DNA from: Paulinella micropora
Taxonomy: Eukaryota; Cercozoa; Imbricatea; Euglyphida
Assembly: GCA_009731375.1 (NCBI GenBank)
Contig: BJOX01000021.1
Span: 432,893 to 496,892 of the forward strand
Reading direction: 5' to 3'
DNA: 64,000 nt
The first letter of the stretch is position 1. The number at the start of each line of letters is the position of its first letter. This document shows positions 34,949 through 44,226 of the stretch, in pieces. The notes under the pieces are model-generated. The model searched no databases. It saw only the letters and a program-made list of their open reading frames with translations, and was not told where the DNA came from. Made by a program: the position numbers and the translations under genes.

Positions 34949-35818
34949 TTATTTTTTTAAGTGTAAAATTATGTCAAAATTTTTTCTAAATACTTGTCGT
35001 TTGTCGGCAACCCTGTTATTAATAAATAAAAATGAATAAGGTTCTGCTGTCGCATGTCTAATCAACTGATCCATTTCCTTATCTGTTAAATACTGACTTT
35101 CATGTTCTGCTTTTATTCGTTCAATCTCGGATCGCTTCACGCCAGAAAATATAGCAATATAATGAGCATTTATCCTTACATTCCGCGGAATTTGCATGTA
35201 TGATTGGGTAGTGATCCAAACGGATACTTTCGCATGTGTTGAGGCAAAGGCTATTTCTTGTAAAACTTCATGTTTAAGAAATTTGCGGGATTGAGCTACA
35301 TCATCACATATTATTAGTATCTTTGGTGCTTTTTCATACCCTTTCGCTTCTATCTTGCCCTTCTGTTCGTCCAAGATTTTTCGTAATAATTCTGGCCTGT
35401 CTTCTCGTATAATGTGATCGTCTTTCAGTTTCAAAATGTCTGTAAGCATCTTAGAAGGGGATAAACAAAACATATAAATTTCGTCCCACCAACCCTTAAG
35501 CATATGTTTATTACCTAACAGATTAGCAACCATGACTGACTTCCCACTGCCAGTCGCACCGCATATGATAAATAAACCCATTCCGGGGAGGATATTACCT
35601 TTTTGTATCGGCTTCTCTTTAACACTATCGCGTTCGGAATCAATAGCCTCAATTTGTAAGCCCTTTTTAAACTTCTGTTCCTTTTTTGGTAGTTCTGTTA
35701 TAACGGGTCGGCTAACTTTAAACTCATGTTCGTGTAATTGTTCAATTTTGCTTCCTTCTAGTGCCGTTCGCAAAAGTGTTTTTCTCGGTAATCTATTTGG
35801 TCTAAGTCCGCGCTTCAT
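34949..35818 (-). CDS. FtsK/HerA-type genome-packaging ATPase (289 aa)
   Basis: Walker A is GATGSGKS at residues about 87-94. Walker B is ILIICDD at about 175. The following VWITTQSYMQIPRNVRINAHY carries the sensor and arginine region typical of the A32-like packaging ATPases of PLVs, virophages and large DNA viruses. It pumps genome DNA into the capsid. The first 70 residues are basic. It sits between structural genes on the same strand, as expected for a morphogenesis module. Confidence 0.92.
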   Translation of the reverse strand: MKRGLRPNRLPRKTLLRTALEGSKIEQLHEHEFKVSRPVITELPKKEQKFKKGLQIEAIDSERDSVKEKPIQKGNILPGMGLFIICGATGSGKSVMVANLLGNKHMLKGWWDEIYMFCLSPSKMLTDILKLKDDHIIREDRPELLRKILDEQKGKIEAKGYEKAPKILIICDDVAQSRKFLKHEVLQEIAFASTHAKVSVWITTQSYMQIPRNVRINAHYIAIFSGVKRSEIERIKAEHESQYLTDKEMDQLIRHATAEPYSFLFINNRVADKRQVFRKNFDIILHLKK

Positions 35819-35827
35819 TTGTTATAT

Positions 35828-37633
35828 TTAAGCATTGATAAAATAGTTTTGGTTGTATCTATAATTATCATATTCAACGCCCCACGGCATGGGAGGCTGA
35901 GCGTAATTGTGAAAGAATGGAGAATACGGGCTTCCAAAAGAATAGTCAGAGGGCGGGTTGATTAGCGGTTTAAAATCTTTCTTTTCTGCCCTTGTTTGTA
36001 TTTGTGGTGGGATTTCTGCTTTGAAGTTTTTAACCAACCGAGACCTGACCGATGGCATACGGATTTTGTCGGACATTCGCTTATTCATAATTGCCCTATT
36101 GTAGCGGTTCATAATCATATTGTTGTTAGTGTTGCCGAATTGAGTATTGTCATAAAGTTCATACATCGGAGCATCTAGCACGCGATCCTGTCGTTCCTTG
36201 TTCCCTTTGAGCAGTATGTTTGTTTTATTTGTCCCAATACCTCCATTCTGATCGGACGGAGTAATGAAACGAAACAGATTTGAAAGTTCCTTTTTTTGTT
36301 CCGCTGGTGATTTTCCCATAAGTTTATCAACGAAATCATCAATAGCCCTCATGGAATCAACCATTGCCTGATTTGGTGTAGTGGAAGGGTCTGGGTCAGG
36401 ATTTTCTTTATACTCTTTCAATGTAGCATCATCAAGTATAGCCTTTTGTTCATAAAATGGTAACCCTGCCTTAGTCCCGCTCTTATACATTCCAGATTGA
36501 ACCATACCCTCTGCTGGGGCTTTTACATCTTCGGGCGCGGGTTCTGGTGCGGGTGCTGGTGCTGGGACAAGTCCTTTACCATCATCTTCGGGAGGGACCG
36601 GTTGTGGAACGGGCGCGGGTGCGGGTGCGGGTAATTGTATTTTTTTCACTAATGGCAGTGCGATCTTTTTCATTTCTTCAAATAGAGTTTTCCCTGTTTT
36701 CGGATCATTAGATGAATAAGCCTGTATTGCTTTATTGTACAAGTCTCTAACTTTACCAATTTCCCCTGCATCTTTTATTTCGTCTTTGTATTTACTATAT
36801 TCCGATTTTAACTCTGTAACCCCCTGTCTTACTAGATTTCTCTCTTTTGGTTTAGAAATCATTGCGATCTTTTGTGCGACTAGATAATCTCTAAATTGTC
36901 TTATTTGTTCCTTCGTAAGTTTGGTTTTTTTATGTTCATCCTTGATCATATTAAGTAGTGTGTCCCGATGAACATTTAAGTTTGTCATTTTTATTCCAGT
37001 TGTTCTACTCGCGTGTGATTCAATTTCTCTAATACTTTTTCCTTTCCATTCATCTGGGTTTAGTTTTGCTTTGGTAGAGGCCCCATTATTGACCTGAATG
37101 TATTGTTCTTTTATTTTCTGAGAAGTTTGATCGTCAAAACCTTTAAGTAATGCATCAATTGAACTTACCATGTGCTTCCGCGATGGCAGATCATATTTAA
37201 TTTCTGTAGGCGTGGTCATTTTTTCCTGATCCGAACTTATATTAGTAATAATATTATTTTTATTTTTTATTGTTTCTGACGGACTGGAAGATATTAATAA
37301 ACTGGGTGATGGTTCTGGTTTAGGTAATGAATGTGATGCGGACGCGGATGTGGACACGGATGCAGACACTGGGGTGGGTGTGGGTAAGCTGGGGGATGGT
37401 ACTGGTTGAGGCAATATAGATTGGTTTTTAACTATTCTTTCACTCACGGAATAAGAATTTGTAATATTATTGAAAATATTATCAATTTGGAGATGGGTGT
37501 CTTTTTCGTTAGATATTTGTATTAATTCGTTATTTTCCCGTTCAACTTCAATATTTGATGCTTTTGATAAGTCTTCTTTTTTATCAATTTTGGATAGTAT
37601 GTAGAACTTACTTTTATAGCATATTCGTGCCAA
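35828..37633 (-). CDS. PLV large Pro/Ala-rich virion protein, 5' end uncertain
   Basis: Open frame of about 600 codons. There are Pro/Ser/Ala-rich disordered stretches (about 75-110 and 330-375), helical regions between them, and a C-terminal Tyr/Asn/Pro-rich tail. No ATG is found at the upstream end: the first good ATG (MTTPTEIKYD) is at 37217-37219, but the 100 codons before it look coding. The frame overlaps the end of the PLA2-like gene by about 110 nt. Together these suggest one longer gene split by a one-base indel near 37610-37620. Probable internal or membrane-proximal virion protein. Confidence 0.6.
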   Translation of the reverse strand: MARICYKSKFYILSKIDKKEDLSKASNIEVERENNELIQISNEKDTHLQIDNIFNNITNSYSVSERIVKNQSILPQPVPSPSLPTPTPVSASVSTSASASHSLPKPEPSPSLLISSSPSETIKNKNNIITNISSDQEKMTTPTEIKYDLPSRKHMVSSIDALLKGFDDQTSQKIKEQYIQVNNGASTKAKLNPDEWKGKSIREIESHASRTTGIKMTNLNVHRDTLLNMIKDEHKKTKLTKEQIRQFRDYLVAQKIAMISKPKERNLVRQGVTELKSEYSKYKDEIKDAGEIGKVRDLYNKAIQAYSSNDPKTGKTLFEEMKKIALPLVKKIQLPAPAPAPVPQPVPPEDDGKGLVPAPAPAPEPAPEDVKAPAEGMVQSGMYKSGTKAGLPFYEQKAILDDATLKEYKENPDPDPSTTPNQAMVDSMRAIDDFVDKLMGKSPAEQKKELSNLFRFITPSDQNGGIGTNKTNILLKGNKERQDRVLDAPMYELYDNTQFGNTNNNMIMNRYNRAIMNKRMSDKIRMPSVRSRLVKNFKAEIPPQIQTRAEKKDFKPLINPPSDYSFGSPYSPFFHNYAQPPMPWGVEYDNYRYNQNYFINA

Positions 37634-38466
37634 TCTCTAAAAAAATCCACATAATCCTTTTCGGCCTTTTCTTTATCAATATTTGCTTTAATGACAAAAT
37701 CACCCCTATCATCAAACTCCCCCACATCTGCTAAATATTTATCATACTTAACCATGAGCGCATCAACCATTGTTTTTATTTGTTTGTATTTTTCTGGATC
37801 GTCATAAAATGCACCATACGCCATTTCAAAAGGTGAAGTAAGACTACGTTTTCCTTGAATAAAAGAAGCAAAAACAAGATATTTTAAGTTTGATTTCAAC
37901 TCACTCCACACACGATTTATGTGAGCAGTACGTGCTCCTCCATGTATCTGTTGCGTATTTATTCTACCAAAAACAGATGGAAGTTTTGTTGCCATGTATT
38001 TAAGAACATCTGTGGAAGTTTTCCATTCTCGCATCATTAATGTTATTTCTGTCATTAACGAACGATCTTTGTTTAAAGGATGCCGAACAATCTTATTTAA
38101 CTTAAGTGCCTCCCACACAAACCTACCCATAGCTTTACTGCCTATAACCATTTCGCTTAGTATCGCGTGAGGGGCATTATAATCATTTCTGACTTTATCT
38201 ACGTTTGTTATGTACATTAAATCCGCAAAATATCTAACTATCTCATCTGACGACATATACATGAGATCATGTCTTACTGCTTCATAATCAATCTTATTTA
38301 CTGGTAAATGAAACGATGTAGTGCCCATTCTGCCTTTATAACTCAATGAGAAACGATCTCTCATATTTGTCCCTTTGCCGTTGAAATTGTAGCCGGGAAT
38401 GTGCCATTCTTCTTCTTTATACACTTCATACGGATTAACATCTGTGATTTTTTTTTGCTTAGACAT
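37522..38466 (-). CDS. PLV protein with parvovirus-type phospholipase A2 signature (314 aa)
   Basis: ATG at 38464-38466 (MSKQKKITDVN). Residues 22-36 read WHIPGYNFNGKGTNM, matching the glycine-rich calcium loop of the phospholipase A2 domains found in small DNA viruses. Residues 66-70 read HDLMY, matching the catalytic HDxxY (His base, calcium-binding Asp). Spacing between the two is about 40 residues, longer than usual. In the animal-virus families with this domain it opens endosomal membranes during entry; here a membrane-opening role is inferred. The last 30 codons may be out of frame (see 35828-37633). It is divergent from 38489. Confidence 0.7.
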   Translation of the reverse strand: MSKQKKITDVNPYEVYKEEEWHIPGYNFNGKGTNMRDRFSLSYKGRMGTTSFHLPVNKIDYEAVRHDLMYMSSDEIVRYFADLMYITNVDKVRNDYNAPHAILSEMVIGSKAMGRFVWEALKLNKIVRHPLNKDRSLMTEITLMMREWKTSTDVLKYMATKLPSVFGRINTQQIHGGARTAHINRVWSELKSNLKYLVFASFIQGKRSLTSPFEMAYGAFYDDPEKYKQIKTMVDALMVKYDKYLADVGEFDDRGDFVIKANIDKEKAEKDYVDFFRDWHEYAIKVSSTYYPKLIKKKTYQKHQILKLNGKITN

Positions 38467-38488
38467 TTTATCTGCCGTATTATATAGG
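38467..38488. promoter_or_regulatory. Shared 22-bp divergent promoter
   Basis: Only 22 bp separate the start codons of two divergent genes, and they contain TATTATATA, which reads as a TATA-like element on both strands. Confidence 0.5.
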
Positions 38489-38710
38489 ATGGAAAATAAA
38501 AAAGAAAAAACCAAAGACGAGGAGCAACTAGAGGAACTAGAAAGGCTGGGGAAGGAGATTGACCAAATCCGCATCACTCAAACTTTAGTGAATAGAAACC
38601 CGAATGTCTTTAAACGACCTCAAAATATCCTTTACCGCTTACCACTATCAGAGAGGCAACGAGAGGCAGTTTTTAATAATATAATTAAAGAAGCAGAAAA
38701 AGCGGGTTAA
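38489..38710 (+). CDS. PLV small charged helical protein (73 aa)
   Basis: MENKKEKTKDEEQLEELERLGK: a Lys/Glu coiled-coil start, then IDQIRITQTLVNRNPNVFKRP and a second helix. No family is recognised. It shares its promoter region with the PLA2-like gene. Confidence 0.6.
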   Translation: MENKKEKTKDEEQLEELERLGKEIDQIRITQTLVNRNPNVFKRPQNILYRLPLSERQREAVFNNIIKEAEKAG

Positions 38711-38716
38711 TTATAT

Positions 38717-38977
38717 ATGTTGCTAATATTGCTATTCGTGTTATGGAGATTTGCTATCGGACGGAGTGCTTGTGATTTTTGTTCACGTGCAAATAATACG
38801 AGGAAAGCCTCGTGCGAATGGTGTATCCAAAAAGGGATAGATAATGAATTAAAATGTATTTTCAAACCCCAAAGTGATTGGTGTGTGAGTTTTGACGAAG
38901 CCCTGCCTTTAATGTGTGCGGGTAATGGTGGTGAGTGGTTCAAAACACATATATATGAATGCTCACTTCTTACCTGA
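38717..38977 (+). CDS. PLV secreted/membrane Cys-rich protein (86 aa)
   Basis: A hydrophobic N-terminus (MLLILLFVLWRFAIG) acts as a signal or anchor. It is followed by eight Cys (CDFCSR, CEWC, CIF, CVS, CAG, CSL), suggesting a disulfide-bonded ectodomain. It starts 6 nt after the previous stop and its 3' end overlaps the convergent gene by 15 nt. No family is recognised. Confidence 0.65.
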   Translation: MLLILLFVLWRFAIGRSACDFCSRANNTRKASCEWCIQKGIDNELKCIFKPQSDWCVSFDEALPLMCAGNGGEWFKTHIYECSLLT

Positions 38978-39313
38978 GGAAGGAGAAGGAAGGCATATTC
39001 CAATGAGTAAGGTCAAGATTCCGACATAGGTGTTGGCTACCTCACAAGGTAAGTTCTTTTCGCTCAATCTCACTATACAAAGAGTGATTATGGCTATTAT
39101 GATACTCATTTGAAACAAGTATTTAACAAGTCGGCTGTCTGTCGGTCTGTTAGACAAACAACAACAATTCCAGTTGTCGTTGATTTCGTGTTCAATCTTT
39201 TTTTCCTCATTCTTAATTTGGACATCTATCACTCGGTCCCTTAATTCTGGTGTTAAGCTTTCACCATCTATGTCAATGACAGGAGGTGGTGGGTGTAATC
39301 TAGGTGGTGGCAT
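38963..39313 (-). CDS. PLV membrane protein with two transmembrane segments (116 aa)
   Basis: Pro-rich N-terminus (MPPPRLHPPPPVIDIDG), a charged helix, a CCC cluster, then hydrophobic segments at about 67-82 (FQMSIIIAIITLCIV) and 94-108 (YVGILTLLIGICL). Many PLVs carry a similar small membrane protein. It overlaps the fibre gene end by 14 nt on the same strand. Confidence 0.65.
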   Translation of the reverse strand: MPPPRLHPPPPVIDIDGESLTPELRDRVIDVQIKNEEKKIEHEINDNWNCCCLSNRPTDSRLVKYLFQMSIIIAIITLCIVRLSEKNLPCEVANTYVGILTLLIGICLPSPSSGKK

Positions 39314-41573
39314 TAGGGAAAACTACTGCTCTTATTTCTGCTAATTGAGTTGCTTGGTCTTGTAATATATTCATAAGATTATTATTTTGTTTTTCTAAAT
39401 TATTCACTTTCTCTGCCATATGTTGAAAAGCACTGACCAGTATTGGTATAAAACTCGTATATGTTATCCCTTCAAGTTTTTCGTCATCGCCTATTTTCAT
39501 ATCTGTTGTTGTGACGAATTCTGGAAATATTTTTTTTACCTCATCCGCGATAAAACCAGAAGTCTTATTTTCTTTCTTTTCATCCGATTTCCAATAATAC
39601 GAACAACAATTGATTTTCATTAGTTTCTCACAACAATCCCCGCAGTCCATTGTTTTAATATCTGATTTTAGTCTTCTGTCTGATGAATAAGCCCAAGCCT
39701 GACTACCACCAGATGCCGACATATAGTTATAGCCACCTGAGGGCTCTCCATTTGAATTTGTAGTAGCCCAAGCATATCCCTGCGAACCACTAAAACCAAA
39801 GAAAGCACGATAATTAGCATTATTACCAGACCTAAGCAAAATCATTGGTTCGTTGGAAAATCCAGACCTTGTTCCTATTTGAACGGAAGTAGAAGCACCC
39901 GACGAAGGGATATATAGACCGCTCGCATTTATTCTTGCCAGTTCTGTTGAAGCACTATGATAAAATACGTGGTTTGAACTAGAACCATCAACATTATACA
40001 TTAATGTACCACCCGCTATACCCAATCCATAAAAGGAAGTCGTAGAACCCGTCCCATTATCCCATAAAACCAGTTTGTTATTTGCTATTCCACTTCTATC
40101 TACAAATATTTTTTTACCAGACCCTACTACTATGTTGTCGCTTGTTGTTAATGTGGTTGTTGTTATACCCGCATTTGCTGTTATCGCACCCGTATTTGCT
40201 GTTATTCCCGCATTTGCAGTAATTAGACCACTCGCTGTTAATGTAGTTGTGCTTATACCCGCATTCGCCGTAATCGCCCCCGCATTGCTTATGCTCATCG
40301 CCTCACTCCACGTAATGTTGCTTCCCGCCGTTATTCCAGATTTGTAATTAAAACTGAGTTTGTTTGATGCTTTTGATATTTGAAAGTTTGAACCAGAAGC
40401 ACTTGATTTCCAAGAGCCGTCATAATAACTATCAAAATTCAAAGTAATATTATCGTGAGACCAGTTGAGTTGTTGAAAGAGTGGGTAAGCATCTGCTGTT
40501 GTTATTACTTGTGTGTGCGGACCTGTTATACTGCCATCTACTCCATATATTTCTAATCCTCTTGTGCTTCCTATTCCCTTGGTTCCCGTGCCGATTAACA
40601 CCGATTCAATATTTTTTACTTTATTGGCCGAACTTATAAAATCAAAAGATAAGTTATTGAGTTGTAATTGTATCCTGCCTGATGTTTGGTCCGTGTTCCC
40701 TACCACATAAGTTAGAAAGATGATGTATCTCGCATTAATTGGTGCTGTTGGTGTGAATGTTTGTTGTTGAGTAAATCCGCCCCAGTTGTTTCCAGTCCTG
40801 CTGTCCCATAATGTGTATGTGATATTGTCAGTGCTGGTGCCTACATACCAAGTTGTCGGCCCATTGACTGTGTAAGTCCCGCCCGAGCATCTTACATAAT
40901 ATTTGTATAATGAATAAGTAGCACCCAAGTCTAATGTTATATATTCTCCATTATATGTGGTTCCTGAAAATACACGAGAAACCGCTCCCATATAAATACC
41001 CGTTGTTGTGTTGTAAGTCCCCGTTGGTATCCAGTTAAAACTGCTGTTATTATCAAAAGCATAGTAGGCGGTGCTGGTTGTTGTGGAGCCCGACACTACA
41101 TAGGGACTTGGAGTTGTGTTGTTGGTCATAACGGGTTGAGCAGAATAATATGTCATTGTCGCCCCCATCGAAATATCGCCAGTTAAGGTCCCACCCGTCA
41201 ATGGAAGGTAAGTTGCCGACCCTGTTGAATTTACCCAGTTCGTGCCGTTGTATGTTAGTAATTGACCATTCGCGGGAGTTGTAATAACCACATCACTAAG
41301 AGCATCTATTGATGTCGTTGCTATTCGTGTATCAAATCGTGCGGTCGTATAATATAAATTGGTTCCTTCTGGTAAGTTCGTAGTTGATTTAGTGCCGAAG
41401 TCCGTATTAAATCTCGCTGTCGTATAATATAAATTGGTTCCTTCTGCTAAGTTTGTGGTTGATTTAGTGCCGAAACTCGAATCAAAATTAGTACCGAAGT
41501 TGGATGTTGTTATGAATGCCGTGATAGCGGTGCCGTTTAGTTGATTTATATTTGTTATGTTTTGGCTGTTCAT
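39300..41573 (-). CDS. PLV fibre with discoidin-like module and S74 chaperone (757 aa)
   Basis: N-terminal repeats (FGTKSTTNL.EGTNLYYTTARF, twice) and NGQLLTYNGTNWVN are typical of trimeric fibre shafts. Residues about 150-310 (AFDNNSSFNW...GEYITLDLGATYSLYKYYVR...PTTWYVGTSTDN) have the pattern of a discoidin/F5-8C carbohydrate-binding domain. The C-terminus (SSDRRLKSDIKTM...TSGFIADEVKKIFPEFV) is the peptidase S74 intramolecular chaperone, which trimerises the fibre and cuts itself off at the SD site. It is likely the receptor-binding fibre. The central 300 residues repeat those of the upstream gene. Confidence 0.85.
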   Translation of the reverse strand: MNSQNITNINQLNGTAITAFITTSNFGTNFDSSFGTKSTTNLAEGTNLYYTTARFNTDFGTKSTTNLPEGTNLYYTTARFDTRIATTSIDALSDVVITTPANGQLLTYNGTNWVNSTGSATYLPLTGGTLTGDISMGATMTYYSAQPVMTNNTTPSPYVVSGSTTTSTAYYAFDNNSSFNWIPTGTYNTTTGIYMGAVSRVFSGTTYNGEYITLDLGATYSLYKYYVRCSGGTYTVNGPTTWYVGTSTDNITYTLWDSRTGNNWGGFTQQQTFTPTAPINARYIIFLTYVVGNTDQTSGRIQLQLNNLSFDFISSANKVKNIESVLIGTGTKGIGSTRGLEIYGVDGSITGPHTQVITTADAYPLFQQLNWSHDNITLNFDSYYDGSWKSSASGSNFQISKASNKLSFNYKSGITAGSNITWSEAMSISNAGAITANAGISTTTLTASGLITANAGITANTGAITANAGITTTTLTTSDNIVVGSGKKIFVDRSGIANNKLVLWDNGTGSTTSFYGLGIAGGTLMYNVDGSSSNHVFYHSASTELARINASGLYIPSSGASTSVQIGTRSGFSNEPMILLRSGNNANYRAFFGFSGSQGYAWATTNSNGEPSGGYNYMSASGGSQAWAYSSDRRLKSDIKTMDCGDCCEKLMKINCCSYYWKSDEKKENKTSGFIADEVKKIFPEFVTTTDMKIGDDEKLEGITYTSFIPILVSAFQHMAEKVNNLEKQNNNLMNILQDQATQLAEIRAVVFPNATT

Positions 41574-41601
41574 ATTTAGTCCGCCGTTTGCTATAATTGA
41601 T

Positions 41602-43512
41602 TTAGTTGCGGTTAATTATTGCTGTATTATTAACCCTTAATAATTCATTCGTCGCACCATAGTAAAATACGTGGCTATCTGTTGAAGCATTAACATTATA
41701 CATCAATGTCGCACTAGCAACACCAAAACCTAAAAAGTTTAAATTAGACCCTGTATTACCATCCCATAAGACTAGTTTGTTATTAGCAAAAGCATTTCTA
41801 TCTATAAATACACTTTTACCTGCCCCTACTACTATGTTATCACTTGTTGTGAGTGTGGTTGTGCTTACACCCGCATTCGCAGTAATCGCCCCCGCATTGC
41901 TTATGTTCATCGCCTCACTCCACGTAATGTTGCTTCCCGCCGCTACTCCAGATTTATAATAAAAACTGAGTTTAGAACTTGCTTTGTATATTGAAAAATT
42001 TGAACCAGAAGCACTTGATTTAAAATTCGTCCCATCATAATAACAATCAAAATTTAATGATATGTTATCGTGTGCCCAGTTGAGTTGTTGAAAAATCGGA
42101 TAAGTTGAATCCGCAGTCGTGAATACTTGTATGTGTGGGCCTGATATATTCACACCTGTTCCATATAATTCAAAGCCACCCGTCGCACCAGTTCCTTTTG
42201 TTGTTCTTCCTATGATTAAAGGTTTGTCCTGTGCCATTGTTATTTTGTCGGTTGTTGCTAGTGTAGTTGTTGTCATACCCGCGGATGATGATATTGTGGT
42301 TCCTGATATCGTACCCGCACTTGTTATGTTTTGGTTGCCCATATTGAGAGCACCCGTCATAGCCACCGAGCCATCATATTTAAGAAATGGTGAGGCCACA
42401 TTTACCCAGTTCGTGCCGTTGTGTATTAGTAATTGACCATTCACGGCGGTTGTAATAACTACATCGCTAAGAGCATCTATTGAAGTTTGTCCTATTCGTG
42501 TGTCAAAGGTAGTATTAAAATTATTTGTTGTTATGAATGCCGTGATAGCGGTGCCGTTTAGTTGTCCTATGTTTGTTATATTTTGACTACTCATATTAAT
42601 ACCCGCATTCGCCGTAATCTGATTGCTAAAAGTCTTCGCCCCACCTATGGTTTGGGGTGATGTTTTATCTACGAAATTAGTATCAACATAAGTCTTATTC
42701 GCCCCGTCATTTGGCCCTGATGGATTGGCTAGGCTTGTTATTTTGTTATTGTTAAGGTCAAGTGTCGTGCCCGTTGCTTTTAAAATCAAAGTATTTCCGG
42801 CATACAATTCAACATATGAACCAATTATCTCAATTGGATAAAGTGTATTGGTTGCTATTTTTATTGCTTGAATGACCCCTATTTTATTATCAAATGATAA
42901 ACCGATACCATCAAACAAAGAAGGAAGAGAAGACCCGCTAATTTCTAAGGTTGAAGTGAATTTCTTATCTCCTGCTATGGTTTGGTTTCCTGTTATCTTA
43001 ACCGCATTAGTATCAAGTTCCCACACATCCACTCCATCAACTAAATTCACATTTGATATATTTTGGTTGTTCATATCAATATTACCAGTTTCATCAACAT
43101 TAATCGGAAATGTTTTATTACGCCAGTTTAATCCGTCGTATGTTAGATAGTTGTCTGGCAATGGGTCTATTATGTCTGTGTCCGTCAATTCACTTAGTTT
43201 AAAGTCGCTTATAATGCTCGGTGTGATTGTAGCAAATGAAGTATTACCCAGTCCGTCCGTTCTTAAAAACTGGTCTGCGGTGCCGTCCGCGATCGGCAGG
43301 TCGTATTCGTTATTAATTGACACATAACCAGTATCAGATACCAACAAAGAAGCATTATTATTTCTTGAAGAAATGGATATGTCGTCGGTCTTTGCTTGTA
43401 TGGATTCCGCTTCTATATGATTTCCATAAATTACGCCATCTATTTCTAAGTCTTCATCAATAAGCACAGAGCCGTAAAAATGGTATGCCCACGGGTTACC
43501 TAAATGGTTCAT
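41602..43512 (-). CDS. PLV fibre paralogue lacking the S74 domain (636 aa)
   Basis: A fibre-type protein: the virion-proximal start (MNHLGNPWAYHFYGSVLIDEDL), shaft repeats (LTDTDIIDPLPDNYLTYDGLNW; LSDVVITTAVNGQLLIHNGTNW) and a C-terminal region closely like the middle of the next gene (DNIVVGAGKSVFIDR...NNKLVLWD). It stops just where its paralogue goes on to the S74 chaperone. The gap to the next ATG is 28 nt and the intervening frame reads fibre-like sequence, so truncation or a frameshift joining both genes is possible. Confidence 0.8.
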   Translation of the reverse strand: MNHLGNPWAYHFYGSVLIDEDLEIDGVIYGNHIEAESIQAKTDDISISSRNNNASLLVSDTGYVSINNEYDLPIADGTADQFLRTDGLGNTSFATITPSIISDFKLSELTDTDIIDPLPDNYLTYDGLNWRNKTFPINVDETGNIDMNNQNISNVNLVDGVDVWELDTNAVKITGNQTIAGDKKFTSTLEISGSSLPSLFDGIGLSFDNKIGVIQAIKIATNTLYPIEIIGSYVELYAGNTLILKATGTTLDLNNNKITSLANPSGPNDGANKTYVDTNFVDKTSPQTIGGAKTFSNQITANAGINMSSQNITNIGQLNGTAITAFITTNNFNTTFDTRIGQTSIDALSDVVITTAVNGQLLIHNGTNWVNVASPFLKYDGSVAMTGALNMGNQNITSAGTISGTTISSSAGMTTTTLATTDKITMAQDKPLIIGRTTKGTGATGGFELYGTGVNISGPHIQVFTTADSTYPIFQQLNWAHDNISLNFDCYYDGTNFKSSASGSNFSIYKASSKLSFYYKSGVAAGSNITWSEAMNISNAGAITANAGVSTTTLTTSDNIVVGAGKSVFIDRNAFANNKLVLWDGNTGSNLNFLGFGVASATLMYNVNASTDSHVFYYGATNELLRVNNTAIINRN

Positions 43513-43575
43513 AATTTAATTGTATTATTTTATATATTATGATATATATAGTTTCCCAATTCAAAAAAAAAAAAT

Positions 43576-44226
43576 ATGAATATATTCGGACGATCACAAG
43601 AAGCTGAGGCATTTGAAACGAAAACAATCGCGGTCACCGCCACTCCGCCATTAACTAGAATTGTTCAAAGTGCTTATGTCACTACAAGTCTTAGAACGTA
43701 TTGGGGATATGATACCGCGTTCAATACAGCCGATGTAGCTGGAATTGGAAGCAAAACAATATCAGCCTTAAACACTGGTGATGTTGTTATTTCTAAATTC
43801 TGTGGATTTCTTGAAACTCAGCCTGGCACGGGTTCTGATTGCCATTTTCAACTTGGGTTTCCATATACTAATGGGGCTATTGAATATAATGAACATTTTT
43901 CTACTATTGTTCAATATACCATAGTCCCAGATAATTCTTTTGGTTTTGTTGAATGTGAGTGGATGATAACAAAAACGAGCGCAAATGAAATTCTTATGAC
44001 ATGGAATATAAAAATACCTAATCCGACTAAGTTTTCAACATCTATGGTGGGCACGATTATAAATTTCACTACTAATCGGCGTATATGCACTTACGAAGAT
44101 GGATCTCCTCTAACACTAGATATTATATGGGGATGTAATTCGCCAGATCATCGGATATATCTATATCCAACTCATTTTTCAATTGACGTAATGAGAAGCG
44201 TAGCATTGACGGCGGGTTATACATGA
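43576..44226 (+). CDS. PLV surface protein (216 aa)
   Basis: Begins MNIFGRSQE like the 29581 product, then a beta-rich domain (VVISKFCGFLETQPGTGSDCHFQLGFPYTNG). No membrane segment. It is the 5' neighbour of, and divergent from, the fibre genes, so a vertex or fibre-associated protein is likely. The 3' end overlaps the convergent gene by 10 nt. Confidence 0.6.
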   Translation: MNIFGRSQEAEAFETKTIAVTATPPLTRIVQSAYVTTSLRTYWGYDTAFNTADVAGIGSKTISALNTGDVVISKFCGFLETQPGTGSDCHFQLGFPYTNGAIEYNEHFSTIVQYTIVPDNSFGFVECEWMITKTSANEILMTWNIKIPNPTKFSTSMVGTIINFTTNRRICTYEDGSPLTLDIIWGCNSPDHRIYLYPTHFSIDVMRSVALTAGYT

